This document shows, one piece after another, positions 37,310 to 46,301 of a stretch of DNA of 64,000 nucleotides (positions are counted from its first letter, which is position 1; each line of letters starts with the position of its first letter). Position numbers and translations under genes: made by a program. The DNA is from Weissella koreensis KACC 15510 (GTDB lineage: Bacteria; Bacillota; Bacilli; Lactobacillales; Lactobacillaceae), in assembly GCF_000219805.1 (NCBI RefSeq), contig NC_015759.1, forward strand, positions 310,001 through 374,000, read 5' to 3'. Under the pieces are notes generated by a model. The model saw only the letters and a list, made by a program, of their open reading frames with translations, made no database searches and was not told where the DNA came from.

Positions 37310-38392
37310 TCACTTAATTGAATTAAGATCCCTGACACTTTCTCGTTCAATAAATTCAGGTTCATAGTTTAATGATTCAACTGATTCGCCGTTTATCGCT
37401 TGAATTAACAAACTCGCAGCATCACTACCCATCCGTTCTTTTTCGTGAGTCATAGTCGTTAACTTAGGATTTACATACTCATCCAAATGATAATCATCAA
37501 ATCCCACAATTGAAATGTCTTCAGGCATTTTAAGTCCCATTTCATGAATTAAATCATAAATTTGAATGGCAATTTGATCATTGTAAGCTACAATCGCCGT
37601 AATTTCTGAATTAACTTTTAAATATTGTTCAACCTTTTCTAAAACCATATTAATTGGGTCTGAAGACCGATACATAATCGTTGATGAATTTAATGCTAGC
37701 TCTGGCTGCTGTTGATAAGCACCAATAAACCCATTCATCCGTCGAACCCCTTGTAAGTCATCAACTTGGAAAACGCCTAAAATTTTATTATGCCCTTTTT
37801 CAAATAAATATTCGACTAAATGCTTTTCTGCTATTTCATCATATTGTTTCACTACAGGATAATTCAATCCTTCATAGATAGCATTAATAAATACAATCGG
37901 TATTTTTAATTCATCAATATGTCGATAAATATCAAGATTCTCTTTATTAAATGCACTTTGTGTTGGTTCAATAATTAAACCTGCGACATTATTATCTAAC
38001 ATCGAAAGTAATGCTTGTCGTTCACGAATAGGATCATTATGAGTATTGGCTACCAGCATCGTATAACCTTGTTTAGACGCTGCTCGGTCGACTCCACTGA
38101 TTATATTTGGGAAAATATAATGAGCAATATGGGTAGTAATCATTCCAATCAATTTGGTAGGTCCAGCCGTAGCAGTTGCATGCCAATTATCAACAAACAT
38201 CCCCCCACCTTGCACTTTATAAACATAATTTTCATTTTCTAAATCAGTGATCGCCCGCCGTACCGTAAATCTAGAAACCGAAAAACGAGCCATTAATTCG
38301 GACTCAGTTGGTAATTTTTCCCCTATATGATAATCACCAGCTTCAATTTCATCTTTGATTTTATTTTTAATTAACTCGTACTTGGCCGCCAT
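37310..38392 (-). CDS. araR: AraR-type arabinose repressor (GntR HTH plus LacI-like sensor)
   Basis: This 360-residue regulator has an N-terminal GntR winged helix (residues about 1-65: KLPTESELMARFSVSRFTVRRAI) and a periplasmic-binding-protein-like sensor domain (VVAYNDQIA, EDISIVGFDDYHLDEYVNPKLTT). This fusion of GntR DNA-binding and LacI-type effector domains is the AraR architecture of Bacillus. It is the likely binder of the ACGT-centred boxes in front of araB and the GH43 gene. The start at 38392 follows GAGGAAG; a longer frame adds 6 residues. It is monocistronic. Confidence 0.93.
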   Translation of the reverse strand: MAAKYELIKNKIKDEIEAGDYHIGEKLPTESELMARFSVSRFTVRRAITDLENENYVYKVQGGGMFVDNWHATATAGPTKLIGMITTHIAHYIFPNIISGVDRAASKQGYTMLVANTHNDPIRERQALLSMLDNNVAGLIIEPTQSAFNKENLDIYRHIDELKIPIVFINAIYEGLNYPVVKQYDEIAEKHLVEYLFEKGHNKILGVFQVDDLQGVRRMNGFIGAYQQQPELALNSSTIMYRSSDPINMVLEKVEQYLKVNSEITAIVAYNDQIAIQIYDLIHEMGLKMPEDISIVGFDDYHLDEYVNPKLTTMTHEKERMGSDAASLLIQAINGESVESLNYEPEFIERESVRDLNSIK

Positions 38393-38428
38393 ATTCTTCC
38401 TCTTTCTCATCCATCTCTTAATGCAATT

Positions 38429-38437
38429 ATTATACCA
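38429..38437 (-). promoter_or_regulatory. Extended -10 promoter of araR
   Basis: The minus strand reads TGGTATAAT about 35 bases before the start. No AraR-like box is visible here, so araR may not be autoregulated through such a site. Confidence 0.5.
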
Positions 38438-38616
38438 TCAACAAGAAAATAAGGCGGTCAAATTCAGATATTCCTCAATTTCTTAAATTTCTCATAAAAT
38501 ACCAACATATCCAGCTCTAGGCTAGATAACTCACTGAATTTTAATGTAATCCAACAACAATAGGTGTAAAATAAGTTAAATGAATTTATATTTTTTTACT
38601 CGTTTGGAGGAATATG

Positions 38617-40497
38617 ATGCTTAATATTTTACACAACTCCATAGACATTATCAGCTTTATGCTGATGACCCTTTTAATTTCAAGTTTTTTTACAACTGGG
38701 TATGTTGGATATTTCAATCGACTCTGGAATGAAATTTTTGTCCAAAATAATGGAGGAGCCTTTCTGTGGAAACGGGCTCAAATTTTTATATTTGGTTGTG
38801 GAATTGGTTTATATATCCATTTAGCCACAATGTTTTACTTTAGCGGCCAAATTGCCATGGTTTTCCATAATATCGCGCTCTTTTTACTCGTACTACCTTT
38901 CTTATACTTAGGTGGTTACAATCGCATAGAACGTTTTCTACAGTTACTAGCTGCTGGTTACGTATGGGTTGGGCATCATATGGGGTCTATGACGATTAAT
39001 GATAATATGAACCAACCCACTGTAATCATTGCTTTACTAATTACAGTTGCCCTTTTGCTCATTAGTCAGGTGCCCTTGGTTCATGACAAAATTGTTTATA
39101 ACTGGCAATGCAGTCTACTATACTTTAGCTTAATTGGAATCCTATTTTGGGGGACATTACCTTCAGTTTCGATGGGAATTACCATGGGACCTGTGATAGT
39201 AGTTGAAGCAATCGTTATCTTTGTTACCATGAATATGGTCGTAATGTATTTATGGTTTAACGGATTTAAAAATACCAATCCTGGTCAATTTGAAAAAGCT
39301 GCAGACTTAGATGCCTTAACTAAAGTGCATTCCTTCGCATTTTTCCAAAACGAATCAGAAAAACTTTTTCAAAACGCACGACATAATAATAAACCGCTTA
39401 GTATTATTGAATGGGATATCGATCGTTTCAAACAAGTTAATGATACCTTTGGTCATTCAGCCGGAAATAAAATTTTAATTGAAACATCTGGTATAGTTCA
39501 AAAAACTTTAGACGAAGAAATGCCATCCGCACAGCTCTTTAGAACTGGTGGTGAAGAGTTTACAATTATGTTCCCTAATAGTTCTATCGATGATGTCCTA
39601 CCTATTGTTAAAAAAGCATGGGATAACGTGCGTACAACTAATTTCTTTTATCAAGATACACCTATTGAAGTTACGATTTCTATGGGTGGAACCAATTTAG
39701 AACCAAATGACACAAAATTCAAAACTATTTATGATCGAGTCGACGAATATCTTTATATGAGTAAAAGAAACGGAAGAAACCAGATCACAATTGATGGTGA
39801 AAAAATTTATTCAGGTGAGCATCGTCAACAAGTAGTTGCTATGTATGCTTACTTCACCCAAAATTTGATGCAATTCACGCAACGGCGCTTTAAACAAGTT
39901 TCGGCTGAATTATTATTGCGTTCTTTCGATTATCAAACCAGTGAATGGAAAGTTCCAGAAGACCTCAATATTAACATTGAAGCCCAATTAATGTTAGTGA
40001 AAAAGCTGATTGATTCTAACAAGTTGAATCAAATTAGCATCAATCTTGAATTAGAACAATTTGCAGACCCACATGCAACTGACGCTCTTTTAAATTTTAT
40101 GAATAATCAAAATGAATTAGAACAATTGAACATTGAAGTCTCAGATATTGATAAGATTCAAGATTGGGATTTCTTTGCACCAACAATCAAAAAATTGAAT
40201 TCAGCTCATATTCGTGTTGTCTTTAATGACATTAATATGATTGAATTGACGCCTGATTTGAAGCAGCATCTCGTAACTATGAATGGAATCAAATTGAATT
40301 TGCGTTCAAAGCCAGTTGAGCAAGCTGATACTCTCCAAATGATGAAACCTTGGCTTAAATTCTGCCAAGACAATAATATTAGATTTACAATTGACGGAAT
40401 TGAAAATAATGCTGATCTACAAATGGCTCGTTCATTTGGAGTTACATATATTCAAGGATTCTACTTTGGAATTCCAGAATTACCTGTCTTGAGTTAA
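38617..40497 (+). CDS. Membrane GGDEF protein with degenerate EAL domain
   Basis: This 626-residue protein has about six N-terminal transmembrane helices (residues about 8-215), a GGDEF domain (about 230-390) with DIDRFKQVNDTFGHSAGN and an intact active-site loop GGEEF near 311-315, and a C-terminal EAL fold (about 400-626) ending GIENNADLQMARSFGVTYI. The EAL metal site DDFGTG and the EAL motif (here AEL) are missing, so diguanylate cyclase activity is plausible but phosphodiesterase activity is not. No RxxD inhibitory site is seen before the GGEEF loop. The second ATG (38617) is 6 bases after GGAGG; the first (38614) is too close. It is a monocistronic plus-strand gene, divergent from araR. 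Confidence 0.9.
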   Translation: MLNILHNSIDIISFMLMTLLISSFFTTGYVGYFNRLWNEIFVQNNGGAFLWKRAQIFIFGCGIGLYIHLATMFYFSGQIAMVFHNIALFLLVLPFLYLGGYNRIERFLQLLAAGYVWVGHHMGSMTINDNMNQPTVIIALLITVALLLISQVPLVHDKIVYNWQCSLLYFSLIGILFWGTLPSVSMGITMGPVIVVEAIVIFVTMNMVVMYLWFNGFKNTNPGQFEKAADLDALTKVHSFAFFQNESEKLFQNARHNNKPLSIIEWDIDRFKQVNDTFGHSAGNKILIETSGIVQKTLDEEMPSAQLFRTGGEEFTIMFPNSSIDDVLPIVKKAWDNVRTTNFFYQDTPIEVTISMGGTNLEPNDTKFKTIYDRVDEYLYMSKRNGRNQITIDGEKIYSGEHRQQVVAMYAYFTQNLMQFTQRRFKQVSAELLLRSFDYQTSEWKVPEDLNINIEAQLMLVKKLIDSNKLNQISINLELEQFADPHATDALLNFMNNQNELEQLNIEVSDIDKIQDWDFFAPTIKKLNSAHIRVVFNDINMIELTPDLKQHLVTMNGIKLNLRSKPVEQADTLQMMKPWLKFCQDNNIRFTIDGIENNADLQMARSFGVTYIQGFYFGIPELPVLS

Positions 40498-40512
40498 AAT
40501 ATTATACTCTCT

Positions 40513-40551
40513 AAAGCCTCGAAAGTTAACATAACTTTTGAGGCTTTTTTA
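40513..40551 (+). terminator. Intrinsic terminator of the GGDEF gene
   Basis: AAAGCCTCGAAAGTT and AACTTTTGAGGCTTT pair around a 5-base loop, ending in six T on the plus strand. Confidence 0.88.
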
Positions 40552-40553
40552 AT

Positions 40554-40586
40554 ACAAAAAAAGCATCTAGCTTAAACTAGATGCTT
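40554..40586 (-). terminator. Intrinsic terminator of tRNA-Lys
   Basis: AAGCATCTAG (40561-40570) pairs with CTAGATGCTT (40577-40586), followed by a T run on the minus strand, 10 bases after the tRNA 3' end. Confidence 0.88.
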
Positions 40587-40595
40587 CCTTATTAG

Positions 40596-40668
40596 TGGAC
40601 AGCCAGGGGTTCGAACCCTGGACCTACGGATTAAGAGTCCGTTGCTCTACCAGCTGAGCTAGCTGTCC
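40596..40668 (-). tRNA. tRNA-Lys, anticodon CTT
   Basis: This 73-base cloverleaf on the minus strand starts GGACAGCTAGCTCAGCTGG. It has a 7-bp acceptor stem (GGACAGC/GCTGTCC), the anticodon stem ACGGA/TCCGT enclosing CTCTTAA (anticodon CTT) and the T-arm GGTTCGAACCC. CCA is not encoded. It stands alone rather than in a tRNA cluster, with its own promoter and terminator. Confidence 0.95.
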
Positions 40669-40688
40669 ATTTCTTAACAACATATAAT

Positions 40689-40717
40689 ATTATATATCTT
40701 TGCGATATATAATACAA
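40689..40717 (-). promoter_or_regulatory. Promoter of tRNA-Lys
   Basis: TTGTAT (40712-40717) and TATAAT (40689-40694) are 17 bases apart on the minus strand, about 21 bases before the mature tRNA 5' end. Confidence 0.8.
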
Positions 40718-40792
40718 GGGTTAATTTTTCAAAATCACATTTTTTATTCTAAAATATCAATGTTCCATATTTTAAATATTAATAACTATGTT

Positions 40793-40833
40793 AAAAAAAG
40801 TCCACACAATCATTTAATCAATTGTGTAGACTT
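40793..40833 (-). terminator. Intrinsic terminator of the FemABX gene
   Basis: AAGTCCACACAAT and ATTGTGTAGACTT pair with one wobble and a run of seven T follows on the minus strand. The remaining bases of 40669-40873 carry only the tRNA promoter and AT-rich sequence. Confidence 0.85.
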
Positions 40834-40873
40834 ATATTAAAAATATAAATATTTTATTGTTATTTAATAACCA

Positions 40874-42133
40874 TTAACCGCGTCGTAAGATGGTCTTTAT
40901 TAATTTCAAGACCCGATATTTAAATGGTTGGATGGGCAAAACAAACTCCCCTATCAATTGAGTTGCATAACCCTCAAATTCTGTTTTGAATGCTAAGACC
41001 CCATCAGATCCATCAAATTCACCATCAATTCCTAGAAAATTATAGATTGGGAAACCTTGTTCCAAAGCCATTTTAATCATTTCATATTGAATCAAATAAG
41101 GGCCATAAAAATCTTTGTATTTATCATACATCCCGGAGAAATAATAGTCCATTTCATTTCCTTGCCCTAAGAACATGGCTCCAGAAATTAACACTGGTTC
41201 AGTAGGAACTTCTTCCATAGATCCATACATTTGAATGATTTTATCAATTCGCTTCAAATGTTGATTTTTTTGATCATTAAATTCATTAAATTGGCCACGA
41301 TTTCGCTTAGTTTCTTTAGCAGCCAAACGTTCTCCAAGCACTGATAATCGTTCATCTAATTTATCAATCGCCTCTTGTTCAGCGTTCAAATAGTCCATAA
41401 AGTTGATCTCAGCTATAATAAAATGAGCCTTGTCTTTATAAACATCAAAAACGGTTTGATAATATTCAATATCCTTATCATGAAAACCACGACGCTTAGC
41501 CGTATCTTCTAACATCTTTTTGAAATCACCCAATTCATCCCGTTTTAAGAAACGATATGTTACTCCAAATTGTTTATTCTTCTTTAGATAATATTTAACA
41601 TCTTTATCTACATGATCTAAAAGATTGTCAGCCGTTATACCTTCCAATGATTTCTCATACTTCCAACCCATTGATCCATGATCAGTCATTCCCATTCGAA
41701 CTGGTTGATGAATAGCACCAGTGGCAGTTATATTATTAACTAGATCATCACGCTTGTCAGTAATTGGCTCTCCATGATCATTAAAGTTTTGATAACTAAG
41801 ATATGGTGAAAATTCAAGTTGCACTACCCCTTGTTCTTGTTCTTGGTAGTATTTTTTAATTTCCTCAAAAAATATTTTCACTAATTTTGGATCTTCATAA
41901 TCAAGAATTGGTCCTTGTTCCATAAGGGCATTGTAACCACCATGAATTTTATTAATTGTCACAACCGCACCAGCCACCACTTGACCAGACTGTTTCATCC
42001 CAACAATTTTCACGTCTCGACCACGTTTTTGTAATAATTGATACTGTTCAGCCGATTGCATCACGAATCCATTTTTATGTTTTTCTTCAAATTCATTCCA
42101 TTCTAATGGATCGATCTCAACAATTTGTGTCAT
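40874..42133 (-). CDS. FemABX peptidoglycan interpeptide-bridge aminoacyltransferase
   Basis: This 419-residue protein has the two GNAT-like subdomains of the FemABX family (MQSAEQYQLLQKRG near the start; ISGAMFLGQGNEMDYYFSGM and YNFLGIDGEFDGSDGVLAFK near the end). Between them, residues about 230-295 form a helical coiled-coil arm typical of FemA/FemB/MurM. The family transfers amino acids from aminoacyl-tRNA to the peptidoglycan stem peptide in the cytoplasm. Which residue is added is unknown. The ATG at 42133 follows GGAGGGG. Confidence 0.92.
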   Translation of the reverse strand: MTQIVEIDPLEWNEFEEKHKNGFVMQSAEQYQLLQKRGRDVKIVGMKQSGQVVAGAVVTINKIHGGYNALMEQGPILDYEDPKLVKIFFEEIKKYYQEQEQGVVQLEFSPYLSYQNFNDHGEPITDKRDDLVNNITATGAIHQPVRMGMTDHGSMGWKYEKSLEGITADNLLDHVDKDVKYYLKKNKQFGVTYRFLKRDELGDFKKMLEDTAKRRGFHDKDIEYYQTVFDVYKDKAHFIIAEINFMDYLNAEQEAIDKLDERLSVLGERLAAKETKRNRGQFNEFNDQKNQHLKRIDKIIQMYGSMEEVPTEPVLISGAMFLGQGNEMDYYFSGMYDKYKDFYGPYLIQYEMIKMALEQGFPIYNFLGIDGEFDGSDGVLAFKTEFEGYATQLIGEFVLPIQPFKYRVLKLIKTILRRG

Positions 42134-42241
42134 ATTCCCCTCCGACAATTACCTTTTAAATTATTGTTACATTAATTATTATTATATTACAATTATTTTC
42201 TTAAAAATACCTTTCAATCTTGCTACACATGATTTTGTGAT

Positions 42242-42274
42242 AAAAAAAGTCAGGACATATTAGTCCCAACTTTT
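42242..42274 (-). terminator. Intrinsic terminator downstream of the 46-codon ORF
   Basis: AAGTCAGGAC (42247-42256) pairs with GTCCCAACTT (42263-42272) with two G-U wobbles, then seven T on the minus strand. It resembles the TGGGACA-type terminators elsewhere in the window. The bases between 42134 and 42412 otherwise show nothing recognisable. Confidence 0.75.
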
Positions 42275-42412
42275 TTACTTATTAAACGTATTTCAAAGAT
42301 TAAAAAACTTATTTAATGTCTATTTTCTCTTTATGATTAAAACAGAAAAATAACGCTCATTAAATTAATTATCATGGAACCATTCATTGAAATAATTTGC
42401 TAAAACGCAAAG

Positions 42413-42553
42413 TTACATAATTCCTTGCTTTTGAGCCTCTTCAATTAAATCTAATTCTTTGGCAGCCTGGACGGGAACAATTGTTCCACCAACTGTTATG
42501 TTATCAATACCTTTTTTCATTAACAGCTTCTTTAAACGGTTTTTCTGTGACAT
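42413..42553 (-). CDS. Small unknown protein (46 aa)
   Basis: The predicted product is MSQKNRLKKLLMKKGIDNIT and onward, 46 residues, ending EEAQKQGIM. The ATG at 42553 is supported by GGAGGTG 6 bases upstream, and an extended -10 (TGGTATAGT) lies about 70 bases before it. A longer in-frame version (67 aa) needs a GTG start without a ribosome-binding site. It has a basic N-terminus and an acidic C-terminus. No family was recognised. Confidence 0.6.
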   Translation of the reverse strand: MSQKNRLKKLLMKKGIDNITVGGTIVPVQAAKELDLIEEAQKQGIM

Positions 42554-42640
42554 CTTTGACACCTCCACGACTATATTGCGTCGGGTGATTGGCCCAGCGT
42601 GACGTCCTATCCTCACTATACCACTTTAAATTAAAATTGT

Positions 42641-43588
42641 TTAGCTAAACAAATTGGCAAAAAAGTTTTTGACTTTATTCCAAAATCCATCCGCACTTGC
42701 TCGTAGATTGGTTGCATCTTCAGAATTCAAGAAATCATTAGCTTTTGCCATCATATTTCCTGTAGATTTTTTCAAATTATCTGCTTGATTTTTTGCATTC
42801 TTAATAAAGGCTTTATTAGAAGCAATTGGCGTTTCTTGGAAATCCTGTAGAGCAGTTACAATTGGCTGACGTGCAGTAACTGAAATATTAATATTATTAT
42901 TACTCAAATTATTGTTTAATGCATTTGAGATTTCAGTGCTACTCATTTCGTTTCCTTTTTGCTTAGCACTCGCAATGTCTGATGCTGTTTCTGTTACTGC
43001 TCCCGAAAGTTTACCAGCTTTATCATCACCTACCTCTTCTTGTGCCTTGCTAGTAGCTGACAACAAGTTATTAGCTGCAGAAGTATTATCAGCATCCAAA
43101 TTAGTACCATCACTAGCTAACGCCTTATAAACTCCAGCTAGAGCTGATTCACCTGAGACCGATTGATTAGAAGAAACCGTAATAATTACATCATTAACTC
43201 CCGCCATGGTAGCTGCCATGGCATATTGTTGAGAGGTTACCTTAGTAATATTGTTGTTACCATCATATTTTTCAATATTAACCAAAGTTCCAGAACCCGG
43301 TTCAGCTGGCGCCACTGAGACTGAACTGATCATGGCACTATCACTGACACCTTGTAAATTCAAATATTGATCACCATCGGCTCCGTTCACCGTCAATTGC
43401 TTAGCCTTGCTATTTGGATCCAATAGATCTAGCATACCAGACTTATCAGAATTTCCTGAACCAATGACTACATACGGTTGACTTAATTGTTTAGTTTGAG
43501 TTTGTGTAGCTGCACTAATTGGCATGCTAGTTGCTCCAAGCAAGACTGTCCCAATGATCAATGAACTAGTTAATTTTATAAATTTCAT
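42641..43588 (-). CDS. Secreted DUF1002 domain protein
   Basis: This 315-residue protein has a signal peptide (cleavage likely after ISA, residue about 26). The mature part matches DUF1002: YVVIGSGNSDKSGMLDLL, a block from 90-260 rich in Ala/Ser, and a C-terminal WNKVKNFFANLF amphipathic helix. Function is unknown for the family. It lies between the 46-codon ORF and pyruvate kinase. Confidence 0.85.
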   Translation of the reverse strand: MKFIKLTSSLIIGTVLLGATSMPISAATQTQTKQLSQPYVVIGSGNSDKSGMLDLLDPNSKAKQLTVNGADGDQYLNLQGVSDSAMISSVSVAPAEPGSGTLVNIEKYDGNNNITKVTSQQYAMAATMAGVNDVIITVSSNQSVSGESALAGVYKALASDGTNLDADNTSAANNLLSATSKAQEEVGDDKAGKLSGAVTETASDIASAKQKGNEMSSTEISNALNNNLSNNNINISVTARQPIVTALQDFQETPIASNKAFIKNAKNQADNLKKSTGNMMAKANDFLNSEDATNLRASADGFWNKVKNFFANLFS

Positions 43589-43741
43589 CTTTTTCCTCCA
43601 TGCAACTTGATAGTCACGTGATTCTTACCTATTAATTTATAGTAACCTAATTGAAATATATTTGCAACATTTACGAATAATATAAAATATATTTGGGTTA
43701 TCATTTTAACATTTAATTTTAAATAGTTAAAATATATATAC

Positions 43742-43770
43742 AAAAACAGGCTGTCAAATTTGACAGCCTG
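43742..43770 (-). terminator. Intrinsic terminator of pyk
   Basis: CAGGCTGTCAAA and TTTGACAGCCTG form a perfect 12-bp palindromic stem (43747-43770), followed by five T on the minus strand. Confidence 0.88.
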
Positions 43771-43813
43771 CTTATTTTAAATTTTACCAAAAATGGTAAT
43801 CTTTAAATTTAAA

Positions 43814-45232
43814 TTAGATAGTTTGGATAGTCATCAAGTTAGTTGATCCAGCTTCAGCAGCTACACCAGCAACAACGATGATTGAATCACCCTTTTGGGC
43901 CAAACCTTGCTCAACAGCAGCCTTCTTTGATGCTTCGATAATAGCATCAGTGTTAGCTGGAGTTTCAGCAATAACTGGTTGAACTCCCCAGTAAACTTTC
44001 AAAGCACGTTCAACGCGTTCGTCATAAGTCAATGCCAAGATGTCTGCATTTGGACGATACTTTGAGATCAACTTAGCAGTGTAACCTGACTTAGTTGAGG
44101 CAACGATAGCCTTGATATCCAACTTGCTTGCTGCTTCAGCAACAGCAGCAGCGATTGATTCAGTGTTATCATCTGAAGTTACAAAGTTGTTAACATGACG
44201 ACCATTCAATGCCAAAGCAGTTTCTGCCTTTTCATCGATACGAGCCATAGTTTGAACAGCTTCAACTGGGTAATCACCATTAGCTGATTCTCCAGAAAGC
44301 ATAGTTGCATCTGTACCGTCAAAGACAGCATTGGCAACGTCAGAAGCTTCGGCACGTGTAGGACGTGGGTTTTCTTGCATTGAATCCAACATGTCAGTAG
44401 CAGTAATAACTGGCTTACCAGCAGCGTTCATCTTACGGATCAAATCCTTTTGTACCAATGGTACATTTTCGGCAGGAATTTCAACTCCCATGTCTCCACG
44501 AGCAACCATTAATCCATCTGAAACTTCCAAGATAGCATCGAAGTTATCGATACCTTCTTGTGATTCGATCTTAGGGAAGATCATAACGTCTTCTTTTCCG
44601 GCTTCCTTCAACAAAGCGCGGATATCGTTAACGTCTTCAGGCTTACGAACGAATGAAGCAGCGATAAAGTTGATATCATGTTGCAAACCGAAACGGATAT
44701 CATCAGCATCCTTTTCAGTAATTCCAGGTAAGTTAATTGAAACACCAGGGGCGTTAACACCCTTACGTGATCCCAACAAACCATGGTTTTGAACAGTTGT
44801 GATCAATTCTTTGTTAGCTTCGTCCTTGTCAGTGATCAAGAAGTCAAGCTTCCCGTCATCAAACAAAACGTGTCCGCCAACCAAAACGTCATCAAACAAA
44901 CCAGGATAAGTTACAGCAACCTTTTCCTTAGTTCCTTCTAATGAATCATCCATTGAGATACGAACAACATCCCCGATGTTGAATTCGATCTTATTAGTTG
45001 ATTGAACCGTAGTACGGATCTCGGCACCCTTGGTATCAAGCAAAAATCCAACTTTAATTCCAGTAAGCTTTTCAGCTTCGTGGACAGCATTCATACGTCC
45101 CAAATGTTCTTCGTGATCTCCATGTGAGAAGTTGAAGCGCACAACGTTTGCTCCACCTTGAATCAATTTAGAAATTGTCTCGACATCGCTTGAGGCGGGG
45201 CCAAGAGTTGATACGATTTTAGTCTTCTTCAT
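43814..45232 (-). CDS. pyk: Pyruvate kinase
   Basis: This glycolytic enzyme makes pyruvate and ATP from phosphoenolpyruvate and ADP. It shows KKTKIVSTLGPASS at the N-terminus, IFPKIESQEGIDNFD with the catalytic Lys, and MVARGDMGVEIP. The length of 472 lacks the extra C-terminal PEP-utiliser-like domain of Bacillus pyruvate kinases. A near-cre sequence upstream (45402-45417) suggests CcpA control. Confidence 0.97.
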   Translation of the reverse strand: MKKTKIVSTLGPASSDVETISKLIQGGANVVRFNFSHGDHEEHLGRMNAVHEAEKLTGIKVGFLLDTKGAEIRTTVQSTNKIEFNIGDVVRISMDDSLEGTKEKVAVTYPGLFDDVLVGGHVLFDDGKLDFLITDKDEANKELITTVQNHGLLGSRKGVNAPGVSINLPGITEKDADDIRFGLQHDINFIAASFVRKPEDVNDIRALLKEAGKEDVMIFPKIESQEGIDNFDAILEVSDGLMVARGDMGVEIPAENVPLVQKDLIRKMNAAGKPVITATDMLDSMQENPRPTRAEASDVANAVFDGTDATMLSGESANGDYPVEAVQTMARIDEKAETALALNGRHVNNFVTSDDNTESIAAAVAEAASKLDIKAIVASTKSGYTAKLISKYRPNADILALTYDERVERALKVYWGVQPVIAETPANTDAIIEASKKAAVEQGLAQKGDSIIVVAGVAAEAGSTNLMTIQTI

Positions 45233-45401
45233 TGTAAGAAAAATCTCCTTTTGTTAACTAGGTTCTATTACTTAATTCTTCTATATTTTAACCGTTTTAG
45301 ATTTAATTGTAAAATCAATTTACACCCTATAATTTGCATTAAAACTGTTTTTTGCGGTTATGTGACATTAAACACAAAACCCTAAAAATTAATGCAATTC
45401 T

Positions 45402-45417
45402 AAGAAAGCGATTACAT
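45402..45417 (-). promoter_or_regulatory. Near-cre sequence upstream of pyk
   Basis: On the minus strand ATGTAATCGCTTTCTT matches WTGNAANCGNWWNCAW at 15 of 16 positions, about 170 bases before pyk. The rest of the 45233-45521 gap holds no other clear element. Confidence 0.5.
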
Positions 45418-45521
45418 TTACATTAGATCAACACTTGTCTAGAATCATTTTACTATAATTATACGAATATATATTTTATATGAACAAATATTACATTTAT
45501 GTTGTATTTACATTACAATGA

Positions 45522-46301
45522 TTAATATTTCTTAAAATGATCTAAAAGATCATTCAAATGTAATCGTTCTTTATCCTGATCACGTGCCTCAAATTCAATT
45601 CGACCAGCATTAATAATAATTAACCGATTCCCAAAATTCAAAGCATCTTCTAAATTATGAGTTATCATCAATGCAGTTAATTGGTCTACATGAATTCGTT
45701 CATTTGTGACTTTTAATAATTGTGCACTAGTTTTTGGATCTAAGGCAGCTGTATGCTCATCTAACAATAATAGCGCTGGTTTTGTAATAGTTGCCATTAC
45801 AAAGCTTAACGCTTGACGTTGACCACCAGAAAGTTGACCAGTCGCCACATCCAACCGTTGTCCTAATCCATTTCCCATTTGATCAACTAGAGTTTTAAAT
45901 TGATCTTTTTTAGCCTTCGTTAACTTTCTTGAAACAAGCCGATGACGTTTTCCTCTTCGAGCTGATAACAATAAATTTTCAGCCACAGTCATCCGTGGAG
46001 CAGTTCCCATTTTAGGGTCTTGAAAGACTCGAGAAATTAAATGTGTTCGTTTAATCTCATTTAATTTAGTAACATCTTGCCCATTAATTAAAACTTGTCC
46101 GGACGACAAAGGCAAAGACCCCGCAATAACATTTAAAAAGGTTGATTTACCGGCTCCATTTGAGCCCAGTACGGTTACAAAATCACCGGCCTGCATTACA
46201 AAATTAACATGATCTAAAATTGTTTTTTCATTGGGTGTCCCCTGATTTACGATCACAGTGGCATCAATTAATTCTAAAATAGGTGAACTTGATTCTGTCA
46301 T
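45522..46301 (-). CDS. ABC transporter ATPase (TrpXYZ type)
   Basis: This 259-residue ATPase has Walker A GSNGAGKST, signature LSGGQRQALS and Walker B LLLLDEHTAALD. It is the third gene of an SBP-permease-ATPase operon and overlaps the permease by 4 bases. Tryptophan transport is inferred from the leader-peptide attenuator in front of the operon. Confidence 0.93.
   Translation of the reverse strand: MTESSSPILELIDATVIVNQGTPNEKTILDHVNFVMQAGDFVTVLGSNGAGKSTFLNVIAGSLPLSSGQVLINGQDVTKLNEIKRTHLISRVFQDPKMGTAPRMTVAENLLLSARRGKRHRLVSRKLTKAKKDQFKTLVDQMGNGLGQRLDVATGQLSGGQRQALSFVMATITKPALLLLDEHTAALDPKTSAQLLKVTNERIHVDQLTALMITHNLEDALNFGNRLIIINAGRIEFEARDQDKERLHLNDLLDHFKKY

Noticed and set aside
42912-43130. 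Plus-strand ORF inside the DUF1002 gene
   Set aside because: Shadow of the DUF1002 coding frame, no ribosome-binding site.
43747-43770. Perfect palindrome CAGGCTGTCAAA with its complement as a possible operator
   Set aside because: Its position right after pyk and the T run make it a terminator.
44331-44792. 153-codon plus-strand ORF inside pyk
   Set aside because: Antisense shadow of pyruvate kinase coding bias; no start signals.
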